A program made the translations under genes and the position numbers. From an uncultured Clostridia bacterium (GTDB lineage Bacteria; Bacillota; Clostridia; Monoglobales; Monoglobaceae): a DNA stretch of 64,000 nucleotides. Positions 17,545 to 26,853 of this stretch are shown one piece after another (position 1 is the stretch's first letter; each line of letters starts with the position of its first letter). The notes under the pieces are model-generated. The model did no database searches. It worked only from the letters and a program-made list of their open reading frames with translations, and was not told the origin of the DNA. The stretch covers positions 1-64,000 of the forward strand of contig CANQBQ010000010.1 in assembly GCA_947589045.1 (NCBI GenBank). The letters are read 5' to 3'.

Positions 17545-18699
17545 ATGGCGGAAAAAAGAGATTATTACGAAGTGCTTGGTGTGCCGAAAACGGCTTCTGC
17601 CGACGAAATAAAAAAGGCGTACCGCAAGCTGGCAAAAGAGTACCACCCCGACCGCAACCCCGGCGACAAAACCGCCGAGGATAAGTTTAAAGAGGCGGGA
17701 GAGGCTTACGAGGTACTCGGTAACGAAGAAAAGCGCGCCAAATACGACCAATTCGGTCACGCGGCATTCGACGGTGCGGCAGGTGCCGGCGGCGCGGGAT
17801 ACGGTGCGGGCGGCTTTGATTTCGGCGGCTTCGGCGATATTTTCAGTGATATTTTCAGCGGCGGCTTCGGAGGCGGCTTTGGCGGTCAAAGACGTAACCC
17901 GACCGCTCCTCAAAGAGGCAACGACATTGAGCAGAGCATAGAACTCACGTTTGAACAGGCGTGCTTCGGCACCGAAATGGAGGTTAACATAAACCATACG
18001 GAAACCTGTGAGCATTGTCACGGAAGCTGTGCCGAGCCGGGGTCGGGCGAGCGCATAAAGTGTTCAGCCTGCGGAGGAACCGGTCAGGTAAGGCGTGTGC
18101 AGAAAACTCCGTTCGGCAGTTTTGCCAACGTCACCACCTGTTCGGCTTGCGGCGGCAGCGGAACTGTGATTAAAAATCCGTGTAAGGTCTGCGGAGGAAA
18201 GGGAAGCGTGCATAAGGCGCGCAAGAAAAAGATACGAGTCCCCGCGGGAATAAATCACGGTCAGCAGATTTCGGTTCGCGGCGAGGGCGACGCGGGCAGA
18301 AACGGAGGTCCGAGCGGCGACCTTTTGCTCACGGTTTATGTGAAAAAGCACAAGATTTTCGAGCGTCAGGGCTATGACATATACTGCGATTTCCCGATTA
18401 CGTTTGTTGAGGCGGCGTTGGGAGCGGAGGTTGAAGTTCCGACTATCGACGGCAAAGTTAAATATAACATAAGCGAGGGAACTCAGTCCGGCACAAAGTT
18501 CAGACTGCGCGGAAAAGGAGTTCCGAAAATCAATTCAAGTCAGCGCGGCGACCAGTATGTTACGGTCGTTGTCGAGATACCGAAGAACTTGAACGACAAG
18601 CAAAAAGACCTTTTGAAGCAGTTTGCCGATACGGTTGACGGCTCTAAGTATAAGCAGAGAAAAACTTTTTTTGATAAGATGAAGGACGCTTTTAAATAA
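17545..18699 (+). CDS. dnaJ: Chaperone protein DnaJ (Hsp40)
   Basis: This co-chaperone stimulates DnaK ATPase. The 384-aa type I DnaJ has a J domain with HPD at residues 34-36. A Gly/Phe-rich linker follows (about 75-115). The zinc domain has four CxxCxGxG-type repeats: [24 protein letters not shown] and CKVCGGKG. The C-terminal peptide-binding domain contains [20 protein letters not shown]. The first zinc repeat ends in Cys where Gly is usual; the four ligand pairs themselves are intact. It follows dnaK by 109 bp with a hairpin between them. Confidence 0.98.
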   Translation: MAEKRDYYEVLGVPKTASADEIKKAYRKLAKEYHPDRNPGDKTAEDKFKEAGEAYEVLGNEEKRAKYDQFGHAAFDGAAGAGGAGYGAGGFDFGGFGDIFSDIFSGGFGGGFGGQRRNPTAPQRGNDIEQSIELTFEQACFGTEMEVNINHTETCEHCHGSCAEPGSGERIKCSACGGTGQVRRVQKTPFGSFANVTTCSACGGSGTVIKNPCKVCGGKGSVHKARKKKIRVPAGINHGQQISVRGEGDAGRNGGPSGDLLLTVYVKKHKIFERQGYDIYCDFPITFVEAALGAEVEVPTIDGKVKYNISEGTQSGTKFRLRGKGVPKINSSQRGDQYVTVVVEIPKNLNDKQKDLLKQFADTVDGSKYKQRKTFFDKMKDAFK

Positions 18700-18719
18700 A
18701 GGCGTTTGAGGTGAAGCGT

Positions 18720-19685
18720 ATGGAATGGATAAAAGTCAGCGTAAAGACGTCCACCGAGGGCATTGAGCCGTTGTGCGGTCGGCTGTATAATATAGGCGTG
18801 ACGGGCGTTGAAATTGAGGATAAGGACGATTTTTCCGAGTTCCTCCAAAATAATCACGAATATTGGGATTATGTGGATGAGGGGCTTGAACACCTGAAAA
18901 CCGCAGAAACCACCGTGCGCTTTTATGTGAGCGACAATGCGGCAGGGCACGAAATGCTGGGCGCCGCCCGCTCCGAGGTAAGAGCACTTAAAGAGCTTGA
19001 CGCGGACGACAGCTTCGGCAGGCTTGAGATATTCATTGAAAACGTAAGGGACGAGGACTGGGCGGACAACTGGAAAAAGTACTTTCACCCTCTTGAAGTG
19101 GGCGAAAAGATACTTATTCAGCCCGAGTGGGAGCCTATAACCCATAAGACGGACAGGACGGTTTTTACCGTAAATCCGGGAATGAATTTCGGTACGGGCA
19201 GTCATCAGACCACCCGTATGTGCATTGAAAGCCTTGAAAAGTATGTTTCGGACGGCTGCAGTGTTTTGGATTTGGGCTGCGGAAGCGGTATTCTTTCAAT
19301 AATTGCGCTTTTGCTCGGTGCGAAAGAAGCCGTGGCTGTTGACATAGACCCCAACGCGATTGACTCAGCGTATTCAAATCTTGCGCTCAACCATTTGCCG
19401 CGAGACAGATATGAGGTGATTGCGGGCGATATAATTTCGGACTCCGCGCTCAGAAAAAGGCTTTCGGAGAACAAGTACGATATAGTTCTTGCAAACATTG
19501 TGGCTGACGTTATTATCGCGCTTTCGCCGTATGTTAAAGACTTTATGAAGCCCGAAGGGGTGTTTATTTGCTCGGGAATAATAACCGAGCGCATTGATGA
19601 GGTAAAAGCCGCGCTCTCGGCTGCGGGGCTTACAATTCTGAATGTGGAAACGCAAGACGATTGGGCGGCGATTGTGGCAAGATGA
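18720..19685 (+). CDS. prmA: Ribosomal protein L11 methyltransferase
   Basis: PrmA trimethylates ribosomal protein L11 with S-adenosylmethionine. The 321-aa protein has an N-terminal alpha/beta substrate-recognition domain. A class I methyltransferase core follows: NPGMNFGTGSHQTT, the SAM loop VLDLGCGSGILSI (near residue 180) and DIVLANIVADVII. It ends ETQDDWAAIVAR. ATG 18720 is preferred over GTG 18711, because the latter is part of the GAGGTG ribosome binding site. It is the usual follower of dnaJ in Clostridia and Bacilli and overlaps rsmE by 4 bp (ATGA). Confidence 0.96.
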   Translation: MEWIKVSVKTSTEGIEPLCGRLYNIGVTGVEIEDKDDFSEFLQNNHEYWDYVDEGLEHLKTAETTVRFYVSDNAAGHEMLGAARSEVRALKELDADDSFGRLEIFIENVRDEDWADNWKKYFHPLEVGEKILIQPEWEPITHKTDRTVFTVNPGMNFGTGSHQTTRMCIESLEKYVSDGCSVLDLGCGSGILSIIALLLGAKEAVAVDIDPNAIDSAYSNLALNHLPRDRYEVIAGDIISDSALRKRLSENKYDIVLANIVADVIIALSPYVKDFMKPEGVFICSGIITERIDEVKAALSAAGLTILNVETQDDWAAIVAR

Positions 19686-20428
19686 GAAGATTTTTTACCG
19701 AACCCGAAAACATAAAAGAAAATTTGGCGTATATTTACGACGACGCATCCCATATAAGCAAGGTCTTGCGCCTCGGAGAGGGCGAAGATATTATTGTTTT
19801 TGATGGAAGCGGGTACGAGTATCTCGCCCGTCTCAAAACTATCGGGAAGAATGAGTGTGTTGCCGAAATATACGAAAAAAAGGAGTCAAAATCCGAGCCT
19901 AAAGTGAAGGTTACGCTGTTTCAGGGAGTGCCGAAATCGGGCAAAATGGAGCAGATTATTCAAAAATGCACCGAGCTTGGCATATACCGCATAGTTCCCG
20001 TTATGACCGAACGCTGTGTCGTAAAATTCAGCGACAAAAAGAGCGCCGAGTCAAAGATTGCCCGCTGGCAAAAGGTGGCTGTCGAAGCGGCGAAACAGAG
20101 CGGCAGAGGTATTATACCTCAGGTGTCTCTGCCTATGAAGTTCTCGGAGGCGGCGGAGTTTCTTGCACAATACGACCTCGCGGTTATGCCCTATGAGCTT
20201 TTGGGGCACGAGGGCGGCGCGGGGCTTCGCGAGGCTGTAAAAGGGGTTGGCGGCTGTAAGACCGTCGGAATTATGGTAGGACCCGAGGGTGGTTTTTCCG
20301 GAAGCGAAGCGGATTTGGCGAAGTCGCTCGGTATTCGGCTTTGCGGGCTTGGCAGACGCATTTTGAGAACCGAAACGGTAGGTGCGGCTCTCACCGCGAT
20401 TTTGATGTATGAAAATAATGAAATGTAG
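19682..20428 (+). CDS. rsmE: 16S rRNA (uracil-1498-N3)-methyltransferase
   Basis: RsmE methylates U1498 of 16S rRNA in the 30S subunit. The 248-aa protein starts MRRFFTEPENI with the family's PUA-like domain. It has the SPOUT trefoil-knot signatures GVPKSGKMEQIIQKCTELG, MVGPEGGFSGSEADL and LGRRILRTETVGAALTAIL. The start is the ATG at 19682 overlapping the prmA stop (ATGA); a GTG at 19661 in the same frame has no ribosome binding site. It closes the heat-shock operon. Confidence 0.96.
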   Translation: MRRFFTEPENIKENLAYIYDDASHISKVLRLGEGEDIIVFDGSGYEYLARLKTIGKNECVAEIYEKKESKSEPKVKVTLFQGVPKSGKMEQIIQKCTELGIYRIVPVMTERCVVKFSDKKSAESKIARWQKVAVEAAKQSGRGIIPQVSLPMKFSEAAEFLAQYDLAVMPYELLGHEGGAGLREAVKGVGGCKTVGIMVGPEGGFSGSEADLAKSLGIRLCGLGRRILRTETVGAALTAILMYENNEM

Positions 20429-20455
20429 AATATATTAAAACTCAGGAGGAAAACG

Positions 20456-20965
20456 ATGGATAAGAAAGCTAAACAAAAAAAGGAAATAAAAGCTTTTAAG
20501 AAGAAGCAGGAGGAACATCTGACAAACTGGTATATGATAAATATGTGCTGGAGTATTTTCGGAATTATCGCCTTGTTTATAATCCAAAGGGTATATAACT
20601 GGGCGAGCGGCGCAGAGTCAACTATCAGGGGCTACGAAATCTCGCTTTGGATTGTTGCGGGTCTGGCTGTTATAGGCGCGATTGTATTGCTTGTGCTTGG
20701 TGCGAATGGTACTATAAAAAACAAAAAACGCGCACGAAATTACAGCATTTTTCTGTTTATCGTAGCGGCTTCGAGCGCGTGGATAGTTTTGTGGAGAGTT
20801 TATATAAGAGCTGTCGTTGCCAAGATATTCGGAACGTCCTTCTTCTTGTATACGGGTTCCTTCTGGGGAATATGGCTTCTGATGCTCGCCTGCGTTGCAT
20901 GGATAGTTATTTCGTTTGTGATATATCTTGTAAAGCTGGCAAAGCTCCGCAAGAGCCATAAATAG
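20456..20965 (+). CDS. Four-helix membrane hypothetical protein (169 aa)
   Basis: I do not recognise a named family. The protein begins with a lysine-rich helix (KKAKQKKEIKAFKKKQEE). Four hydrophobic segments follow, at about residues 27-47, 62-83, 92-112 and 128-157. It ends with a basic KLAKLRKSHK tail. There are no catalytic motifs. AGGAGG lies 9 bp before the ATG. It is 27 bp downstream of rsmE and precedes a strong terminator, so it is probably the last gene of the heat-shock transcript, an unusual addition to that operon. Confidence 0.7.
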   Translation: MDKKAKQKKEIKAFKKKQEEHLTNWYMINMCWSIFGIIALFIIQRVYNWASGAESTIRGYEISLWIVAGLAVIGAIVLLVLGANGTIKNKKRARNYSIFLFIVAASSAWIVLWRVYIRAVVAKIFGTSFFLYTGSFWGIWLLMLACVAWIVISFVIYLVKLAKLRKSHK

Positions 20966-20975
20966 AATAATCCTG

Positions 20976-21003
20976 TCGTCCGTCCGTTTTGGACGGACGA
21001 TTT
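20976..21003 (+). terminator. Terminator at the end of the hrcA operon
   Basis: TCGTCCGTCC-GTTTT-GGACGGACGA followed by TTT. It ends the run that began at the CIRCE promoter, about 7.1 kb upstream. Confidence 0.85.
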
Positions 21004-21020
21004 AGCTTTGAGGTGGGAAT

Positions 21021-22307
21021 ATGAAACCCTGGGATAACGGCGCTCTGTCGGTGAGCGCAAACCGCAGATATTTGACAAACGGAGATACTCCGTTCTTTTG
21101 GCTGGGCGATACGGCGTGGCTGTTGTTTGTGAACCTCACGGAGGAAGAGGCATACATATATCTGAAAAACCGCGCCGAAAAAGGCTTTAACGTAATACAG
21201 GCGGTGCTTGCGTATTCGGTACCCGATATGTCAGATGTAAACAAAATGTCCGTTTCGGAGTATGATGTGCGAACGCCGCAGTATTGGGAGCATTGTGACA
21301 GAATTATAAGTATGGCTGAAAGTCTCGGAATGTATATGGCTCTTTTGCCGTCGTGGGGCAGCTTGGTTAAAAAAGGTATAATAAACGCTGAAAACGCCGC
21401 GAAATATGCGAAGTTTCTTGCGGACAGATATAAGGGGCGAAAGAACATAATATGGCTTCTCGGCGGCGATATAAGGGCGGCGGGCTATGAGGAGCTTTAC
21501 AGAAGCTTTGCCGAAGTTTTGAAGAAAAACGCGCCCGAACATCTTATCGGATTTCACCCGTTCGGCAGATGCTCGTCATCTATGTGGTTTGCGGATTGTG
21601 ATTTGCTCGACTTTAATATGTTTCAGTCGGGTCACAGGAGATACGACCAATGCACTCTCGGGAGCTGGGATGACAACGACGGCGCGGAATTTTTCGGCGA
21701 GGACAACTGGAAGTATGTGCTTCGGGATTTGAAACTGTGCAATAAGCCCACGCTGGACGGGGAGCCGTCATACGAGGGAATACCGCAGGGATTGCACGAC
21801 GCCTCACAGCCCTATTGGTCGTCAAAGGACGTACGGCGGTATGCCTATTGGTCGGTGTTTGCGGGCGCGTGCGGACATACGTACGGCAATAACGCGGTTA
21901 TGCAGTTCTACTCGGAAAACCGCGTCCCGTCCTACGGAGCGAGGGAATATTGGTATGAGGCTATACATCACGACGGCTCCGGACAAATGGGATATTTAAA
22001 GGCACTGATGACCTCGGTTGACTTCACCTCGGGCAGTCCGCGGGACGATTTGCTCATTGGCGGGCAGCGCGAAAAATACGGCAGGGTGGCGGTTTTTGCG
22101 GGCGACAGCTTTCTTTTGGCGTACAGCTTTTTAGGAGAGCCGTTTGAGCTTGATTTGTCAAATTACATCGGCGCGGAAATGCGCCGGTTCAGACCGTCGA
22201 CCGGTGTATTCAGTTACATCGGCAAGGTTGACATAAGACATTATAAAGTAATTCCGCCCATTGTTGCGGGAGAGGATACGGACACGGTTTTTGCCGTGAC
22301 GCTGTGA
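21021..22307 (+). CDS. Apiosidase-like glycoside hydrolase (DUF4038 / GH140-type)
   Basis: The 428-aa protein has the DUF4038 N-terminal TIM-barrel pattern: SANRRYLTNGDTPFFWLGDT, WLLFVNLTEEEAYIYLKNRAEKGF, MALLPSWGSLV and NIIWLLGGDIRA. The C-terminal part resembles the beta-sandwich found behind it in GH140 (FTSGSPRDDLLIGG). Described GH140 enzymes release apiose-linked chains from rhamnogalacturonan II. There is no signal peptide, so the substrate is probably an imported oligosaccharide. GAGGTGGG precedes the ATG. It starts just after the preceding terminator and is followed by an esterase and a YesL-like gene. Confidence 0.8.
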   Translation: MKPWDNGALSVSANRRYLTNGDTPFFWLGDTAWLLFVNLTEEEAYIYLKNRAEKGFNVIQAVLAYSVPDMSDVNKMSVSEYDVRTPQYWEHCDRIISMAESLGMYMALLPSWGSLVKKGIINAENAAKYAKFLADRYKGRKNIIWLLGGDIRAAGYEELYRSFAEVLKKNAPEHLIGFHPFGRCSSSMWFADCDLLDFNMFQSGHRRYDQCTLGSWDDNDGAEFFGEDNWKYVLRDLKLCNKPTLDGEPSYEGIPQGLHDASQPYWSSKDVRRYAYWSVFAGACGHTYGNNAVMQFYSENRVPSYGAREYWYEAIHHDGSGQMGYLKALMTSVDFTSGSPRDDLLIGGQREKYGRVAVFAGDSFLLAYSFLGEPFELDLSNYIGAEMRRFRPSTGVFSYIGKVDIRHYKVIPPIVAGEDTDTVFAVTL

Positions 22308-22352
22308 CATTGTGATGATTGAATTTGAGAAGCGGGCGGGAAGCGGTCTGTC

Positions 22353-22381
22353 TTGACACAAAACCCTAAATGTGGTATCAT
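22353..22381 (+). promoter_or_regulatory. Promoter upstream of the esterase gene
   Basis: TTGACA (22353-22358), 17 bp, TATCAT (22376-22381), 50 bp before the esterase start codon. Confidence 0.75.
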
Positions 22382-22431
22382 TCTAATATATTAGGCTTAA
22401 GTAGATTGTTCGTGTCGGAGGAGAGCGAATT

Positions 22432-23334
22432 ATGGAAAAGGAAACACTCAGAAAAGAGCTTTGGGGTCTGCTCGGAGATCTGCCCGAAAGAGGTAAGGTC
22501 AGTTCAAGACTTATTAAAACCGAGGAAAACGAGCGCTTTGTCACCGAACGGCTGATGCTTGAGCTGAACGGCATTGAAAGCGTACCCGCAATATTCGTAA
22601 AACCGCACGGCGACGGTAAATTTCCCGTTGTGCTGTTTTTTCACGCGCACGGCGGCGCATATTCGGTGGGAAAGAGTGAGCTTTTGCGCCGCGCCGATTG
22701 GAACGAAAACGAGCCTTACGGTGAGTTCCTGACCAAAATGGGTTATGCGGCTTTATGTATTGATATGTGGGGCTTCGGCGAGCGTCGGGGACTCTCGGAA
22801 AAAGAAATATACAAGCAGATGGCATTTTACGGTCAGGTTATGTGGGGTATGATGTGCTTTGACGCAGTTCGTGCAATCGACTACCTTGAAACGCGCGGCG
22901 ACGTATGCCTTGACAATCTGACTACTATCGGGTCGTCGATGGGCGGATTTATGTCACAGTGGGCGGCGGCTCTCGACGAGAGAATAAAGCGTTGCGTATG
23001 TATTGCCGCACTTGCGGATTTTGACGAGCTTATAGCTAAAAATCAGATTGGCAGACACGGCATTTATCTGACTATACCTTCGTTTTTAAAGAACTTTTCA
23101 ACACCGAAAATGCTTTCGCTTATCGCACCGCGCAAGCTGTTGCTTTTAACGGGAAAGTACGATACTCTGTCTCCGGTCTCCGCGTTTGAAAGAGTGCGCC
23201 GCGAGGTAGAGGCGGAATATTTAAGGTGCGGTGCGCCCGAAAATTTTGAGCTTAAGGTTTTCGGAAGCGGACATTACGAGTCCGCTCAGATGAGAAGTGA
23301 GGTAAAGAAATTGTTGGAGGAGGACGTGATTTAA
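22432..23334 (+). CDS. Alpha/beta hydrolase, acyl-esterase type
   Basis: The 300-aa protein has an alpha/beta-hydrolase core. It has an oxyanion-hole region FFHAHGGAYSVGKSE, a nucleophile elbow TIGSSMGGFMSQWAA (Ser near residue 166) and an acid-containing GKYDTLSPV segment. The catalytic His lies in GSGHYESAQM near the C-terminus. The MWGFGERRG segment and overall layout match carbohydrate acetyl-esterase and dienelactone-hydrolase-like families. There is no signal peptide. Placed after the GH140-type enzyme, it probably removes acyl groups from a plant-derived oligosaccharide. It has its own promoter, and its stop codon abuts the next start. Confidence 0.8.
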   Translation: MEKETLRKELWGLLGDLPERGKVSSRLIKTEENERFVTERLMLELNGIESVPAIFVKPHGDGKFPVVLFFHAHGGAYSVGKSELLRRADWNENEPYGEFLTKMGYAALCIDMWGFGERRGLSEKEIYKQMAFYGQVMWGMMCFDAVRAIDYLETRGDVCLDNLTTIGSSMGGFMSQWAAALDERIKRCVCIAALADFDELIAKNQIGRHGIYLTIPSFLKNFSTPKMLSLIAPRKLLLLTGKYDTLSPVSAFERVRREVEAEYLRCGAPENFELKVFGSGHYESAQMRSEVKKLLEEDVI

Positions 23335-24204
23335 ATGGCATTTAATTTTTTTCCGAGCTACAATAAGGCAGGAAAAGGCGTTGACAAAAATGAGCCGAAA
23401 AAGAGAGGCTTTTTTGCATTTTTCGAGCTTATGGGACGCAAATTCTGGAAGATGATAACTCTGAATTTGCTGTATGTATTGTTTTGCCTGCCTTTTTTGG
23501 CGGTAGTATTTGTTGCGGCGGGCTTTATTTCGTCCTCTGTTGTAAATATGTGGGGACTTTCGGGCGGGGCAGAGAATGCTGCCGCCGCCGCTCTTATCGA
23601 CCTGTATATACGCTTTATAATTTCGTTTATGTTTATGATGTTTTGGGGAATGGGACCCGCGACCGCGGGCTTTTCCTATATTTTGCGCAACTACGCCCGC
23701 GAGGAGCACGCGTGGCTGTGGAGCGATTTTTGGCAAAATTTTAAGTCAAACTTCGTTCAGGGAATTGTCGTGTGGATAATAGATGTAGTTATGATGGTGG
23801 TTTTATACACCGCATTTATGTACTACGGAAATATGCCCGCTCCGATGTCTGTTTTAAGGTATCTGGTGTTCCTTTTGATAATCGCTTACACGTTTATCCA
23901 TTTTTATATTTATCAAATGATGGTTACGTTTAAGATGACGCTTCGCGAGCTTTATAAGAATTCACTGATTTTTGCGGTGGGCAATTTCCCTTGCAGTCTG
24001 CGTATTTTTGTGATACTGCTTGTGACATTTGCGGCACTATTGACGGTAGCCGCGCTGCCCGGACCCGCTTTGTTTGCGGTGATGGCAATACTCGTGTGCA
24101 TAGCGTACAGCTTTTGGGGCTTTGTCGTCAACTTTAATGTTGAGCATAAGCTCCACGAATATACGTTAATGTCGGACGCGGAACTGAAAAAAGAGGAAAA
24201 GTGA
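23335..24204 (+). CDS. YesL-family (DUF624) membrane protein
   Basis: The 289-aa polytopic protein starts AFNFFPSYNKAGKGVDKNEP and RGFFAFFELMGRKFWKMITL, which matches the DUF624/YesL pattern. About six hydrophobic segments follow. YesL-type genes are found in many Bacillota sugar-utilisation clusters, often with ABC transporters for plant-wall oligosaccharides; their biochemical role is not established. The ATG follows the esterase stop codon with no gap, so translation is coupled. No transporter genes are adjacent here, so a supporting role for an unlinked uptake system is inferred. Confidence 0.8.
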   Translation: MAFNFFPSYNKAGKGVDKNEPKKRGFFAFFELMGRKFWKMITLNLLYVLFCLPFLAVVFVAAGFISSSVVNMWGLSGGAENAAAAALIDLYIRFIISFMFMMFWGMGPATAGFSYILRNYAREEHAWLWSDFWQNFKSNFVQGIVVWIIDVVMMVVLYTAFMYYGNMPAPMSVLRYLVFLLIIAYTFIHFYIYQMMVTFKMTLRELYKNSLIFAVGNFPCSLRIFVILLVTFAALLTVAALPGPALFAVMAILVCIAYSFWGFVVNFNVEHKLHEYTLMSDAELKKEEK

Positions 24205-24205
24205 T

Positions 24206-25483
24206 ATGCCTGCAAGAGTTGTTAATGTTATAAAGGGCAGTATAGCGCATCGTGCCGGATTTAAAGAAAACGACGTAATTCTCGAAATAAACGGTATTCC
24301 GACCACCGACTATCTTGACTATATGTTTGCCTCCGCCAACGACCGGCTTGAGATAAAGCTAAGTGATAGGACGATAAACTTGGAAAACGAGGATTACGAG
24401 CCGCTCGGTTTGGAGTTTGAAACAATGCTGATAGATGAGCCGAAATCCTGCCGCAATAAATGCGTGTTCTGCTTTATAGACCAGCTTCCGCCCAATATGA
24501 GAAGCTCTTGTTACTTTAAAGACGATGACTACCGCCTGTCTTTCCTTCAGGGCAACTACGTAACGCTTACGAACTTCAGCGAGGCTGACATAAAGCGCAT
24601 AACAGACTATAACATACCCCGCATAAACATCTCGGTTCATACCACAAATCCCGAGCTGAGATGCAAAATGCTAAACAACAGATTTGCGGGAAATGTGCTT
24701 GATATTATGAGACGTTTGGCCGAAAATCAAATTGATATGAATTGCCAGATAGTTCTTTGCAAAAACTATAACGACAAAGCGGAGCTTGACCGCACGCTGA
24801 GTGATTTATACGAGCTTAGAGACTCAATAGGAAGCGTCTCGATAGTTCCCGTGGGGCTGTCCGCGTACAGGCAAAATCTCACCCCGCTCGAACTGTTCTC
24901 CGCGGAGGAAAGCCGAGCCGTTATAAGGCAGACGCAGGTTTGGCAGGAAAAAGCCCTGAGCGAAACGGGGCGCGCGTTTGTCTATCTCGGAGATGAGTTT
25001 TATATAACCGCCGGCGAGCTGATACCGCCGTATGAGCATTACGACGGCTTCCCGCAGATTGAAAACGGCGTAGGACTTGTCGCGGCGCTCGAATATGAGT
25101 TTGACGACTTTTTAAGTCAAAAAAGCAAGAAGAAAATAAAGGTCAAAACGCCGAAATCAATCGCGACGGGTTGCCTTGCGTATGAGCATATACGCGCGCT
25201 TGCGGATAAGATAAGCCCGAATATTAAGGTCTACAAAATCAGGAATGACTTTTTCGGTGAGAATATAACCGTCGCGGGGCTTGTTACGGGCGGAGATATA
25301 ATAAAACAGCTAAAATGCAAGGATTTGGGAGAAAAACTGCTTATACCCGACAGTATGCTGAGGCACAACGACGTTGTTTTTCTTGACGATACGACAATAC
25401 ACGACGTTGAACGGGAGCTCGGCGTTAAGGTTTGCGCCGTGCCGAATGACGGATACGTCTTTGCCGAGGAGTTAATTAAATAA
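24206..25483 (+). CDS. DUF512 family radical SAM protein with PDZ-like domain
   Basis: The 425-aa protein has an N-terminal PDZ-like segment (VVNVIKGSIAHRAGFKENDVILEINGIPT). A radical-SAM-type cluster motif Cys82-x3-Cys86-x2-Cys89 (CRNKCVFCFIDQLP) follows, then RDDDYRLSF-like YFKDDDYRLSFLQGNYVTLTN. The C-terminal DUF512 domain ends HNDVVFLDDTTIHDVE...PNDGYVFAEEL. The family is conserved in Clostridia, often beside der; its substrate is unknown. The start codon lies one base beyond the YesL stop codon. It is followed 44 bp later by der. Confidence 0.9.
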   Translation: MPARVVNVIKGSIAHRAGFKENDVILEINGIPTTDYLDYMFASANDRLEIKLSDRTINLENEDYEPLGLEFETMLIDEPKSCRNKCVFCFIDQLPPNMRSSCYFKDDDYRLSFLQGNYVTLTNFSEADIKRITDYNIPRINISVHTTNPELRCKMLNNRFAGNVLDIMRRLAENQIDMNCQIVLCKNYNDKAELDRTLSDLYELRDSIGSVSIVPVGLSAYRQNLTPLELFSAEESRAVIRQTQVWQEKALSETGRAFVYLGDEFYITAGELIPPYEHYDGFPQIENGVGLVAALEYEFDDFLSQKSKKKIKVKTPKSIATGCLAYEHIRALADKISPNIKVYKIRNDFFGENITVAGLVTGGDIIKQLKCKDLGEKLLIPDSMLRHNDVVFLDDTTIHDVERELGVKVCAVPNDGYVFAEELIK

Positions 25484-25527
25484 TCAAACAGAAAGCAAAA
25501 GAGACTGAATATTTAGGAGAAAAATTT

Positions 25528-26853
25528 ATGAAACCTACTGTTGCGATAGTTGGCAGACCTAATGTCGGAAAGTCAACTCTTTTCAATAAAATATCCGGAA
25601 AAAGAATATCCATTGTCGAGGACACCCCGGGCGTCACAAGAGACAGGATATATACCGAGGCTCAGTGGTGCGGCAAGGAATTTCTTATGATTGACACCGG
25701 AGGAATAGAACCGTCCGTGAAGGACGAAATTCCTCAGCAAATGCGAAGTCAGGCTGAGCTTGCAATAGATATGGCGGATGTTATAATATTTATGGTGGAT
25801 GCGCGTGAGGGTATGACCGCCGCAGATGAGGAAGTCGCGGATATGCTCAAGCGTTGCGGAAAGCCGGTTATTTTAGTCTGCAATAAAGCCGACCGCCCCG
25901 GTCAGCCTCCCGTGGAAATTTACGAGTTTTACAATCTCGGTCTGGGAGACCCTATGGCGGTATCGGCAACACACGGTCTCGGAGTCGGCGATTTGCTCGA
26001 CAAGGTGTTGACGTATTTCTCCGAAGACAGCGGTGAGGAAGCGGACGATGACGCCATAAAAATTGCGGTAGTCGGAAAGCCCAATGCGGGAAAGTCCTCC
26101 CTTGTGAATAAGATTTTGGGAGAAAACCGCGTAATAGTGAGCGATATTGCGGGAACAACACGCGACGCCATAGACAGCCGATTTGAAAAGGACGGTCAGA
26201 AGTATATTATAATCGACACCGCCGGAATGAGAAAACGCGGCAAAATAAACGAAAATATAGAGCATTACAGCGTTGTACGCGCGCTTGCGGCGGTTGACCG
26301 CTCGGACGTTTGCGTAATTATGATTGACGCGGAGGAGGGCGTGACCGAGCAGGACACAAAAATTGCGGGTTATGTCCACGAAAAGGGCAAGGCGGCGGTT
26401 ATTGCCGTTAATAAGTGGGACTTGGTTGAAAAAGAGACAAACACGATGAACGACTTTCGTCTGCGCGTTAAAGAAGGTCTGAATTTTATGATGTATGCCC
26501 GCTCCGTGTTTATTTCCGCAAAAACGGGGCAACGCGTCGATACGCTTTTTACCGAAATAAAGAGCGCTCTGGAGCAAAATTCGCGCCGTATTTCGACAGG
26601 ACTTTTGAACGACGTTTTAAACGAGGCGACCGCTATGGTACAGCCTCCGTCGGATAAGGGCAAGCGGCTTAAAATATATTATATTACTCAGGTCGCCGTA
26701 AAGCCGCCGACGTTCGTGCTTTTTGTAAACAATAAGCAGCTCGCGCACTTTTCGTATGTGCGCTATCTCGAAAATAAATTCAGAGATATGTTCGGATTTG
26801 AGGGTACTCCCTTGAATTTTATTATCAGAGAAAAGGGAGAGAGCAAACAATGA
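25528..26853 (+). CDS. der: Ribosome-assembly GTPase Der (EngA)
   Basis: Der acts in 50S subunit assembly. The 441-aa protein has two tandem GTPase domains, the hallmark of the family: first P-loop GRPNVGKSTL (residues 8-17) with DTPGVTRDR and NKAD, second P-loop GKPNAGKSSL near 183 with DIAGTTRDAID, DTAGMRKRG and NKWDLVE. The C-terminal KH-like domain contains YYITQVAVKPPTFVLFVN. AGGAGAAAA precedes the ATG. Its last four bases overlap plsY (ATGA), so der, plsY and gpsA are translated from one mRNA. Confidence 0.98.
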   Translation: MKPTVAIVGRPNVGKSTLFNKISGKRISIVEDTPGVTRDRIYTEAQWCGKEFLMIDTGGIEPSVKDEIPQQMRSQAELAIDMADVIIFMVDAREGMTAADEEVADMLKRCGKPVILVCNKADRPGQPPVEIYEFYNLGLGDPMAVSATHGLGVGDLLDKVLTYFSEDSGEEADDDAIKIAVVGKPNAGKSSLVNKILGENRVIVSDIAGTTRDAIDSRFEKDGQKYIIIDTAGMRKRGKINENIEHYSVVRALAAVDRSDVCVIMIDAEEGVTEQDTKIAGYVHEKGKAAVIAVNKWDLVEKETNTMNDFRLRVKEGLNFMMYARSVFISAKTGQRVDTLFTEIKSALEQNSRRISTGLLNDVLNEATAMVQPPSDKGKRLKIYYITQVAVKPPTFVLFVNNKQLAHFSYVRYLENKFRDMFGFEGTPLNFIIREKGESKQ

